Shown one piece after another: positions 10,794-18,954 of a stretch of 64,000 nt of DNA (within the stretch, counting starts at the first letter, position 1; each line of letters opens with the position of its first letter). The position numbers and the translations under genes are program-made. Origin of the DNA: Branchipolynoe longqiensis (Eukaryota > Annelida > Polychaeta > Phyllodocida > Polynoidae); NCBI GenBank assembly GCA_030323885.1, contig CM059186.1:168873230-168937229 (forward strand), written 5' to 3'. Below the pieces are notes generated by a model. The model did not search any database and was not told where the DNA came from. It saw only the letters and a program-made list of their open reading frames with translations.

Positions 10794-11222
10794 ACACTAC
10801 GACGCTTCTCGCCGGCGACCGGTGAACGTGTGTTGATTTTGGGCGATAAAAAGTGAAACATCGGGACGCGCTGATGGCGCGTTATGCGCGCGTCGGTGCA
10901 TTTCACTACACGTCGGTACACTATCCTTGACGCTGATGGTCGGCGCAAAACGCCGGCGCGCGTTCCCTATCGCCCAAGGTTTTAAACATGTCAAAAAAAA
11001 ACCAACGACCGCCAATATATGGGTAAGGACGTTAGGCACGCCAAACTTTTTTTTTTTTCCCCCCAGCGCGTCGACACACGTTGGCCGCGCGCGTATAACG
11101 CGCCGCGCTGACGCCGATCTTTTCCCCCAAACCGCCGAAAAGTTTGACGTTTCTCGACGCGCAAGATTTTATTTTCAACGCTGACGGGTCGCCGGGAGAA
11201 ACGTTGTAGTGTGACAGCCCCA
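10794..11222. mobile_element. Fold-back MITE, TIR TGGGGCTGTCACACTACGAC
   Basis: 429 bp, very CpG-rich. TIRs run ~38 bp: TGGGGCTGTCACACTACGAC then GCTTCTCGCCGGCGACC, mirrored with a few changes at the right end. Flanks TCA and TTA suggest a mutated 3-bp duplication. The first ~100 bp are identical or nearly so to the element at 16374-16973, so both belong to one family. No gene. Confidence 0.85.
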
Positions 11223-11258
11223 TTAAGGGCCGTGAACCACATGTTTGAGTTAACTTAA

Positions 11259-11931
11259 AGCTGCATAGTCCGATGAACATATCAAATTTTCAAAACCAAG
11301 ACAATTATCTAGTCTTGAATGTACATTTCTAACTTAGATATTGGTGTACTTATTACACATTTGACAGCACATTGAAGGGAATAATACTGAGGCAATTTAA
11401 TAGAACCTGTTATTGCAGAAGCCTATATTGTCAGAGTTTTGGCGTGTTTGCCCACATAAATTTTGCATGGTTGCACTTTAAATGTCTCAAAGGTTATCCA
11501 TTTAAAATAAAAGTTACTTCAAGCTAAGGTAGATTATGACGATCAACCTAAAGGCCCTGTCACACATCACCGGATTGGGGGAAACAGAAAGAAACCGAAC
11601 AAAGTCCGGTTTGTGTCCGTACAAGTTTTGAAAATGCACAAACTAGGAACGGATGCCGCCGGATTGATGTCTACAGTTCTTGTCCGGTTTGAGTTTGTTT
11701 CGTCCCTTGGCTATCTGTTCATGTCCGTTTCATGTCCATTTCATGTCTGTTCGTCTAGCGGCCATTGACCCGATAGCGCAAAATTTGACACATTTTGATA
11801 CTTGACATGCCCGAACACCACCGGACTAGACAATTCTGTCCATTGCTCAATCCGGCGAGGTGTGACAGCCGCTTAATATATGTATCTCAGAAAATGACAG
11901 AAACTCAAAAACCGTCGGACTATGCAACTTT
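11259..11931. mobile_element. MITE1 copy split by a TAA-flanked MITE and cut by the YR element
   Basis: Left end TTAA (11255-11258) then 'agctgcatagtccgatg'; right end 'cggactatgcaacttt' at 11916-11931. The MITE1 interior is interrupted at 11552-11873. Its right TTAA is itself split by the gag-only element that starts at 11932: 'caacttt' lies before and 'aaagttc' after that element. Confidence 0.8.
11552..11873. mobile_element. TAA-flanked MITE, TIR AGGCCCTGTCACAC
   Basis: 322 bp with ends AGGCCCTGTCACAC and (reverse complement) AGCGGCTGTCACAC, flanked by TAA on both sides (11549-11551, 11874-11876). The interior repeats tccggttt and gtccgttt-type words. Non-coding. 3-bp TWA duplication fits PIF/Harbinger-type insertion. 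Confidence 0.85.
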
Positions 11932-12235
11932 GGTCGTAATGCTAGCATTGCGTTTGATGCGAGGAGAGGAAGAGACCCTCCCCCGCCCCGCGCTGTCGCG
12001 CTGCTTTCTCACCTCGCCCGACGCCGCCGCGCGCCGCCTCCTCCCCCCGCCCCCTGTCGCGCAGCACTCGCGCCTCACCCGACGCCCGCTGCTCGCCACC
12101 TCTCGCCCTCCCCCGGGCCGGCAGCATTCACACCTCACCTGCTGTCGCCCGTCCCCCTTCCTTTATAAGGTCGCCCGCCGGCCTCCCTCAGCCACTCGCC
12201 TTCCTGCCGCCTTCCAGCCCTCTTCCCTTTTTCCT
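11932..12235 (+). repeat. Split direct repeat A1
   Basis: ~304 bp, starts ggtcgtaatgctagcattgc and ends at 'ccctttttcct'. It matches A2 (14439-14730) except for one internal indel of about 12 bp and scattered changes. It holds a TATA-like word (ctttataagg, 12161-12170) that could promote transcription of the internal region. Confidence 0.85.
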
Positions 12236-12520
12236 GTTTGGTCTTCCACCTCGGATTGCTGTCTCACCTGCACCATGCCTCGAGGGAGAGGAAAAGGATG
12301 AAAGGGCTCCCGGGCCGCCGCCCCCCGCACCCCGGGGCCATCCTCAACGCCCCGGAGGGACGACTCTCCGGCTTCAGCCCCGGCGTCCCCCACGGCGCCC
12401 TCGGACCGGTCCTCGGGCGCCGAGGCCTCGGGGCTACTGGAGGCCATCCAGCACCTCCAACTTCAGCAGCGCCAGGCTGCCGCGGAGGCGCGACAGACTG
12501 CCACCGCCATTTACGCCCGG

Positions 12521-13921
12521 ATGGACGCCATGGAGGCCGGGGAGACCCGGCCCGCGCCGGAGGCGCCCTCACTTCCCCCGAGACGCCAGGCCGCCTGCCC
12601 TGCCGCAGCCGCCCCAGACCCTCGGGCGCGCGCCGCCGCCGGGGCCCGGCCCCCGCCCCCGCCTCAGGCGACCCTGCCCGGGGCGGCTCACCAGGACTAC
12701 CAGAGGTACCGCCACCTCGCTACCCAAGCCGCGCCTGCCGCGTCGCCGACCTACCACAAGGAACCGACCTGGCACACCCCCGCCTCCGCGGCCGACGCCG
12801 TCCGGGATATCTTGGCCTCCGCCGAGGCGCGCCACTCCGTCAGGCGAAAAGGTATCCCGGTCGACTACATCTTCCCATCCGATCTCGTAGAGAGGGGGCC
12901 TGAAAGGAAGCCGGTGAAGAGGGGCGAGGCGACGAGGGAGGAGTACAACCTCGCCCTTCTCACCCTCATTGACCACCCCGACTTCCCCGCCCACTCGGCC
13001 CAGGGACTCCACCATCACCACCTCACAGTTGCCCGCGATAACCTCATCTACCCGTGGCCGACCGTCCGTCGATACTCCGAGACCGTATTCACGTGGATCG
13101 CGGACGGAAGGCTCCCCCACGGGTGGCATGACCCAGTAGCCCTCAACCTCCTGAGGGTCGAGTGCATCGCCATGCCCTGCATCGCCACGCCCGACCACCA
13201 AGCCGCCACCACCCCGGCCCGCCCACTCGACCCTGGACACCGAGGCGCGCACTTCCCCCGAGCCCAAGTCGACGCCCGCCCCGCCTACGACAGGCACACA
13301 CACGGGGCCCCCTGCCCGGCCTGGAACCGCGACCCCGCCTCGTGCGATCGGGCCCCCGTCGGGGAGGCCCACGGCGAGGCGGGGGACAGGCGCCGTCACG
13401 TCTGCGCCTACTGCGCAAACATCCGGCGCTTACTCACCATGCACAGCGAGGCCGATTGCATGACAAAACAAGCCCGTGAGCGCCAGACCCCCCCCCCACC
13501 TCGGCGGATTTTTGATCCGCCGGCCTCCCCCCGGCCGGCCCGGGGGGCCCTTCCCGGCGCCTCACCCTCACCACTGCCGACAGCCCCGCGACTTCCACCG
13601 ACAACCTCCCAGCGACCACCGATCGCAGCGCCGCCCAGTCTCAGCCGGGGATCATCACCTCGGACCTCACGCCTCAGTCCACAGCCCAGCCCAGCCTCAC
13701 GAGGAACCCTCTGCCGACATCACAGCCGCCGACCCTATCGACACCGCCATCCACCGACAACCTCCCAGCGACCACCGATCGCAGCGCCGCCCAGTCACAA
13801 CCGGAGACCATCACATCGGACCTCACGCCTCAGGCCACAGCCCAGGCCAGCCTCAGCAAGAACCCTCTGCAGACATCACAGCCGCCGACCCCCACGACAC
13901 CACCTTCAGCGACCCACCTGA
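12521..13921 (+). CDS. Gag-like protein of the GC-rich element, zinc-finger C-terminus
   Basis: Open frame of 466 codons from the methionine at 12521. In-frame sequence continues upstream to an ATG at 12275 with a basic start (MPRGRGKG), but a TGA at 12299-12301 interrupts it; between them the frame encodes a Gln/Ala-rich helix (LLEAIQHLQLQQRQ). The likely native start is therefore 12275. The core (residues ~90-230) has no family I can name. Residues ~264-315 hold CPAWNRDPASC, then HVCAYC, a later His and a final Cys (SEADC). This parallels the CYAWNSNTGC...HTCSFC...H...C finger of the Gag at 45192-46115. After ~residue 320 the product is a Pro/Ser/Thr-rich low-complexity tail, and another frame through that tail (Ser/Thr/Gln-rich) looks more natural, so a frameshift near 13480 is possible. 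Presumed role: RNA binding and particle assembly. Confidence 0.7.
   Translation: MDAMEAGETRPAPEAPSLPPRRQAACPAAAAPDPRARAAAGARPPPPPQATLPGAAHQDYQRYRHLATQAAPAASPTYHKEPTWHTPASAADAVRDILASAEARHSVRRKGIPVDYIFPSDLVERGPERKPVKRGEATREEYNLALLTLIDHPDFPAHSAQGLHHHHLTVARDNLIYPWPTVRRYSETVFTWIADGRLPHGWHDPVALNLLRVECIAMPCIATPDHQAATTPARPLDPGHRGAHFPRAQVDARPAYDRHTHGAPCPAWNRDPASCDRAPVGEAHGEAGDRRRHVCAYCANIRRLLTMHSEADCMTKQARERQTPPPPRRIFDPPASPRPARGALPGASPSPLPTAPRLPPTTSQRPPIAAPPSLSRGSSPRTSRLSPQPSPASRGTLCRHHSRRPYRHRHPPTTSQRPPIAAPPSHNRRPSHRTSRLRPQPRPASARTLCRHHSRRPPRHHLQRPT
13597..13905 (+). repeat. Two 156-bp tandem units in the gag tail
   Basis: 13597-13752 is repeated at 13753-13905 (start accgacaacctcccagcgac). 156 bp is 52 codons, so the duplication keeps frame. 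Several substitutions separate the units. Confidence 0.85.
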
Positions 13922-14178
13922 CCCGCCCCCGACCGCCACCCCACCCAGCCCTGAGGACTTCGCTGCCCCCTGCTCGACCCTAGTCGCACCTCCTCACCGG
14001 ATCTCGCCAAGGAGTGGGCCTCCTCTTTTTGGCCGCCCGCTCCCTGTCGACGCAGGCCCCGGACACTTGCCGCCCGCAGAGGGAACCTGACCCCTGCCGC
14101 GCTGCGCCCTCCCTGCCGCCCCCCCTTACATGCCCCCTCCCCCCCTCGGGCGCGCCGCGAGCCCTCTCCGCCTTTTCT

Positions 14179-14438
14179 GGTGGAGGGCTCCTCGGCACCC
14201 CCTCACTCATCTACTGACACTTGCTCCTCATGAGCCCCCCCTGCTGTATTGCTCCTCATGAGCCTCTGTACCTTTCTTCATTTATTCATTTTGTACTTAC
14301 ACTGTTGCTCCTTATGAGCTTATTACTCTTTGCTCCTCATGAGCCTCTCTTGCATTCCTCTGTATACTCTGTCTGTCTGAGGCGTAAATAAACGCCTTTA
14401 TTTCCACCCCCGCCTTCCTCTCTTCCTTTTCGCGCATC
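14179..14438 (+). repeat. Split direct repeat B1 with ATGAG stem-loop series and poly(A) signal
   Basis: ~260 bp, matches B2 (14776-15039). It carries four copies of gctcctcatgagc (14223, 14251, 14307 with one change, 14332), each able to form a 4-bp stem (gctc/gagc). A later 'aggcgtaaataaacgcct' hairpin holds an AATAAA-type signal in its loop. B therefore looks like the 3' end-forming region. Confidence 0.8.
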
Positions 14439-14730
14439 GGTCGTAATGCTAGCATTGCGTTTGATGCGAGGAGAGGAAGAGACCCTCCCCGCCCCGCGCT
14501 GTCGCGCTGCTTTCTCACCTCGCCTGACGCCGCCGCGCGCCGCCTCCTCCCCCCGCCCTCTCTCGCGCCTCACCCGACGCCCGCTGCTCGCCACCTCTCG
14601 CCCTCCCCCGGGCCGGCAGAATTCACACCTCACCTGCTGTCGCCCGTCCCCCTTCCCTTATAAGGTCGCCCGCCGGCCTCCCTCAGCCACTCGCCTTCCT
14701 GCCGCCTTCCAGCCCTCTTCCCTTTTTCCT
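14439..14730 (+). repeat. Split direct repeat A2
   Basis: ~292 bp, starts at ggtcgtaatgctagcattgc directly after B1 and ends at 'ccctttttcct'. TATA-like word reads cttataagg. Second copy of A1. Confidence 0.85.
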
Positions 14731-14775
14731 CCGCCCACCCACCCATCTTCTTCTTTTACACTATTCTCTTCCAGG

Positions 14776-15039
14776 GGTGGAGGGCTCCTCGGCACCCCCT
14801 CACTCATCTACTGACACTTGCTCCTCATGAGCCCCCCCCCCTGCTGTATTGCTCCTCATGAGCCTCTGTACCTTTCTTCATTTATTCATTTTGTACTTAC
14901 ACTGTTGCTCCTTATGAGCTTATTTACTCTTTGCTCCTCATGAGCCTCTCTTGCATTCCTCTGTATACTCTGTCTGTCTGAGGCGTAAATAAACGCCTTT
15001 ATTTCCACCCCCGCCTTCCTCTCTTCCTTTTCGCGCATC
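14776..15039 (+). repeat. Split direct repeat B2
   Basis: Second copy of B1, ending 'ccttttcgcgcatc' exactly as B1 does. It is preceded by a 45-bp linker (14731-14775) that ends in a pyrimidine tract and 'cttccag', which resembles a 3' splice site. Confidence 0.85.
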
Positions 15040-15074
15040 AAAGTTCAATCGAGTGATGAATGAGATAATGCAGG

Positions 15075-15680
15075 GGCGGGCCCCCTGATGTTGATGTTGT
15101 TACTGTTGTTGATGTTGGTGATGTTGGTGACATTGTTGTTGATGTTGATTTGGTTGATGTTGCTGATATTGATTTGGTTGATGTTGGTGAGGTTGATTTT
15201 GTTGGATGTTGATTGATTGGTTGATTGATTGGTTGATTGATTGGTTTATTTGTGGTTTCTTTATGCCGTGTCGGAAGGATATCATATGGTGTTGATGTTC
15301 CTGTTGATGTGGTTGATGATGTTATTGATGTTGGCGTTGACGTTATTGATGTCGGTGTTGATTTTGTTGATGTTGTTGGTGTTGTTCATGTTGTTGGTGT
15401 TGTTCATGTTGGTGTAGATGGTGTTGACATTATTGATGTTGGTGTTGTGGATGTTATTGATGTTTATGTTGTTGGTGTTGTTGATGTTGTTGGTGTTGTG
15501 GATGTTGATGTTATTGATGCTGTTGGTGTTGTTGATGATGTTGGTGTTGTTTTTGGTGTTGATGTTGTTGGTGTTGTTGATGGTGTTGTTGATGCTGTTG
15601 ATGGTGTTGTTGGTGTTGTTGATGTTGCTGGTGTTGTTGGTGTTGTTGGTGTTGTCAGTGTTGATGTTGTGCGGGGCCCT
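15075..15680. repeat. GTTGAT/GTTGGT microsatellite, ~600 bp
   Basis: Interspersed gttgat, gttggt and gttgttg words with a ttgattga-rich stretch (about 15210-15245). Open frames here (Val/Asp- or Leu/Met-rich) are repeat artefacts. Confidence 0.9.
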
Positions 15681-15889
15681 GGTCCATGTAGACTGCTGGG
15701 TTCTGAGCCCCCCGGTACTGGGCGTGGGTTGGCTAGGCCCGAAGGCCTGTCTCCTACATTGTAAGGTGGTTTGTCCGTGTCAGAGGTCTCGCGCTAACCC
15801 GCAGGTGTGTTTGTCTTCGCTTCTTTCTGTTTGACACAGGCTTTTTTAAAGATGGAAGGTGTTGGAGTATGTTCGCAGTGCTGTGCATT
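15681..15889. other. No gene seen
   Basis: Short non-repetitive spacer of mixed composition; nothing recognised. Confidence 0.4.
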
Positions 15890-16345
15890 GTAGGTGTGTA
15901 TGTTTGTGTGTATATGTGTGTGTTTATGTGTATCGATGTGTGTATATGTATGTATATATGTATGTATGTGTGTATGAAGAGTTCAGGAGTAAAACCACGT
16001 AAACGCCAATCCAAAAATGGAGTTTTAATAAAAAGATCTTTACCTGAAAATAATTTAAATTCTCACTAATTCCACTTTTCATATGATCACATGAGTTTGG
16101 AGCAACCAGCAAAAGAGTAGAAATGTTAGAAAACTAACTTTTTGAAGGTTTGAATCTCCATTTTTGGATTGGCATTTCCGTGGTTTTGCGCCTGAACTCT
16201 TCGTATGTATGTGTATATGTGTGTATGTGTGTGGATGTAGGGGTGTAAATGTGTGCATTGTTTGTGTGTATGTATATGCATGTATGTGTGTATATATGTG
16301 TGTTTGTGTGTATACATGTGTGTATGTGTGTGAGTCAGCCTCACC
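15890..16345. repeat. (TGTATG)n-type microsatellite flanking a MITE
   Basis: TGTA/TGTG-rich repeats on both sides (15890-15975 and 16203-16335) of MITE4, same strand on each side. Confidence 0.85.
15976..16202. mobile_element. MITE4 copy, TIR GAAGAGTTCAGGMGYAAAAC
   Basis: 227 bp. Long TIRs of ~46 bp (GAAGAGTTCAGG, aaaaccacg, gccaatccaaaaatgga) at 15976 and, inverted, ending 16202. Sits inside a microsatellite. Related copies: 17573-17809, 34545-34798 and a partial at ~63240-63426. No ORF. Confidence 0.85.
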
Positions 16346-16373
16346 AAAATAGGACAATTGGTGGTTTATCTAA

Positions 16374-16973
16374 TGGGGCTGTCACACTACGACGCTTCTC
16401 GCCGGCGACCGGTGAACGTGTGTTGATTTTGGGCGATAAAAAGTGAAACATCGGGACGCGCTGATGGCGCGTTATGCGCGCGTCGGTACACGTCGGTACA
16501 CTATCCTTGACGGTGACGGTCGGCGGACAACGTCGGAGCGCGTTATTGGTCGTTAAGTGTTTTCAACATGTCAAAAAAAGCCAACGACCGGCAGCGCGCG
16601 CAAATATATGGGTACGGACGTTAGGCGCGCGTCGCGCTGCGTTGGACGCCCCGGAATAACGTTATGGGAACGGTAGGCAGACGCCGCGCGCGCGGGAGGG
16701 TCGTTCCCAACCGTTGCGGCAAACTGGGGCGTTTTTGTTTTACGCCCTAGCAACATTTAAGGTTATATGAAGACGTCGCGCCAAACTTCTTTTTTTTCTC
16801 TTTTTTTTTTCCCCCTAAAACGTCGACACACGTTGGCCGCGCGCTACTCACACGCTGCGCCAATGTCCAATTTCCACATATTTCCCCTAAATCTTTAACG
16901 TTTCTCGATGCTTAAAATTTTATTTTCAACGCTGACGGGTCGCCGGGAGAAGCATTGTAGTGTGACAGCCCCA
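16374..16973. mobile_element. Fold-back MITE, TIR TGGGGCTGTCACACTACGAC
   Basis: 600 bp, CpG-rich, flanked by a clean TAA duplication (16371-16373, 16974-16976). The left ~100 bp match the 10794-11222 element; the interior differs by indels and contains a duplicated gcgcgc-rich patch. Non-coding. Confidence 0.9.
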
Positions 16974-16976
16974 TAA

Positions 16977-17324
16977 GATGTCGGCGTCGCAATTCTTAAA
17001 TGGTAGTGCATTTCTTTGTTTTATATTAAATTATCCTAGAAACAAATAAGGTTGTTGTGTTTTCTCTACCTTTACATTCAGGATAAATTTAAGGACTTTC
17101 CAATACCTCTGTCAATGCTAAACTATAATTATACTGTTCGACGCCGACATCCAATGATCGACGCCAACAACTTCCCTCAATTGGTCTCTTTTTGTGATCC
17201 TGACTCGTGTATATATGTGTATCTGTTTGTGTGCATATGTGTATATCTGTGTATGTTCATCAGGGACAGTCAATGCTAATACTGTGAACATTTTAAAGAA
17301 CAAATTAGACCCTGTGTTAAAGAG
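16977..17324. other. No gene seen; short TATG-rich stretch
   Basis: AT-rich spacer with a tgtatatgtgtat-type patch near 17208-17262. Nothing else recognised. Confidence 0.5.
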
Positions 17325-17405
17325 AAGAGGTTTGTTTGTTTGTTTGTTGTTGTTTTACGTCCTAGCAACATCTAAGGTCATATCAGGACGAGGGGGGGGG
17401 CACTT
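17325..17405 (-). mobile_element. SINE S1 3' fragment
   Basis: (gttt)n followed by acgtcctagcaacatctaag and gtcatatcagga, the S1 3' end on the minus strand, then cut off at a G run. Confidence 0.75.
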
Positions 17406-17572
17406 TATAAGCCAAAGACGGCTTCCTGCGCCGCTATTGAAGACTAACAGCAGACAGGACAGTTTGTATTAACACATTTCTGGTGGTTTCATTGTGAATC
17501 ATTGTGAATCATGTGTGTATGTATGTAACTTATGTACATGCATACAATTGTAAGTGTGTATGTGTATGTTTG

Positions 17573-17809
17573 GAAGAGTTCAGGCGTAAAACCTCATAAA
17601 CATGAATCTGAAAATTAACATAAACATGAAAGAAATACCTTCAGAAGGTTCATTTTGTCACATACCAATTTTGTTTGTTCATTGCTCCATAAGCATGTCA
17701 TCACGAAAAAGTGCAATTTGTGAGAATTAGAATTACCTTCAGGTAAAAATCTGTTATTTTAATTATTTTTTTGGATTGGCGTTTACAGGGTTTTGCACCT
17801 TAACTCTTC
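17573..17809. mobile_element. MITE4 copy
   Basis: 237 bp, begins GAAGAGTTCAGGCGTAAAAC and ends with the inverted form (gttttgcacc, taactcttc). Next to a TGTA-rich patch on its left. Confidence 0.8.
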
Positions 17810-17815
17810 TATATA

Positions 17816-18311
17816 CAGTACAACCCCGTTAAACCAAGCTCGGTTAAACCAAACGATCGGTTAATCCAAACTATTTTCGGCGGCCTGGCAAAATACTACC
17901 ATTTATCATATAAAAAAGTTGGTTAAACCAAAGTCGGTTAATCCAAAGTATCGGTTAATCCCAACAAAATTGTTGTGCCCCAGGCCACTGCCCGTATGGT
18001 TCAACCAAACTTTTACGTCATCTAAGACTTTTGTATATGATAAATGGGAGTATTTTGCCGGGCCGCCGAAAACAGTTTGGATTAACCGATCGTTTGGTTT
18101 AACCGAGCTCGGTTTAATGGGGTTAAAATGTATATACATAAAAAAACAATAATCAAAGTGTCCACATACATTGTATATTACGTTCATAATGCACCCACTT
18201 TTTTGCCAAAGCCAAGTCAAAGTCGAAGCCAAAGCTTGGTTAAACCAATGATCGGTTAATCCAAACAAATTTCTAGGGTCCCTTCAAGTTTGGTTTAACG
18301 GGGTTATACTG
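17816..18311. mobile_element. pogo/Tigger-like MITE, TIR CAGTAYAACCCCGTTAAACC
   Basis: 496 bp with TIRs CAGTACAACCCCGTTAAACC and its inverted partner ending ATACTG, flanked by TA. The interior repeats 'cggttaatccaaac' and 'ggttaaacca' words in both orientations, and an inner inverted copy of the end lies near 18100-18126. TA target and CAG termini fit the Tc1/mariner-pogo group. No transposase. Confidence 0.8.
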
Positions 18312-18428
18312 TATGTGGGAATGAGGTGCAATATTTTTGAAGTAATGTAGCTCTTCCTCCATCTCGTCTGTGTAAACTGGGGCTTTAAATAAAGTAAGAA
18401 GAGAAGTGGGTGAGACGGAGCAGCGCCT

Positions 18429-18721
18429 GGGCCGCGTTCAGGGTACGCCTCCGAGTCGTCTCGGTGAAATTCCTCACGTCACGCTAGTCTGAACAGCAAA
18501 AGCAGTCAGTTGCCTCCAAAATAGGGGACAGCCATTTGCAATGGAAAAGAAGAGCTCTGATTGGCTGAAACCACTGAATTTGGCAGCCATTTTCGAGGCG
18601 CTTTCTGTCTCCAGTCTGAAAAGGGAGACATGTCGGAGACGACTCGGAGGCGCACCCTGAACACAAGTAGGCCAAAAAGATGTCTCGGAGTCGACTTGGA
18701 GGCGTACCCTGAACCCGGCCC
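18429..18721. mobile_element. MITE5 copy, TIR GGCCGCGTTCAGGGTACGCC
   Basis: ~293 bp with ends GGCCGCGTTCAGGGTACGCC and the inverted form ending 'ccctgaacccggcc'. Internal words agaagagctctgattggctg and gaaaagggagac are shared with a second copy at 24613-24925. Followed by a ~25-bp G run (18740-18764). Confidence 0.85.
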
Positions 18722-18954
18722 TGGTTGAGGGTGTCGTGAGGGGGGGGGGGGGGGGGGGGGGGGGAGGAGGCAGGGGGAGCGGGTGGAAAAGGCCTGAAAG
18801 GAATCAGGAGTGGCACGGCTATGCAGTGTAATTCAGCACGCGTGCGCATGCTCACGCGCCGAGAAGATTGCACATTCGCGCATGCGTGTGTGAGTGCGTG
18901 TGATTATGCGTGAGGTGATGTCCATGTGGGAGTAGGTATTTGTTTGTATGTGTG

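Larger units (their letters stand above)
11932..15039 (+). mobile_element. Gag-only tyrosine-recombinase-type retroelement (Ngaro-like) with split direct repeats
   Basis: Seen: the order A1 (11932-12235), internal (12236-14178), B1 (14179-14438), A2 (14439-14730), a 45-bp linker, B2 (14776-15039). A1 matches A2 and B1 matches B2 closely, and B1 runs directly into A2. Known: this A1-internal-B1-A2-B2 arrangement is the split direct repeat of Ngaro/PAT-type retroelements. The insert interrupts a MITE1 end (caacttt / aaagttc) with no target-site duplication, as expected of recombinase-mediated integration. GC content is far above the surroundings. No reverse transcriptase, RNase H or recombinase is encoded, so the element must borrow them. 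Confidence 0.85.

Noticed and set aside
12569..13399. 276-codon minus-strand frame
   Set aside because: Antisense of the GC-rich gag; high GC removes stops in all frames. The sense frame has the zinc-finger residues.
15237..15834. Val/Asp-rich and Leu/Met-rich frames
   Set aside because: Translation of the GTTGAT microsatellite.
18740..18764. G runs as regulatory quadruplex or terminator
   Set aside because: Homopolymer runs occur throughout the window (1018, 2168, 4802, 5858, 43381, 52374) without any gene context; likely simple-repeat expansion or read-limited lengths.
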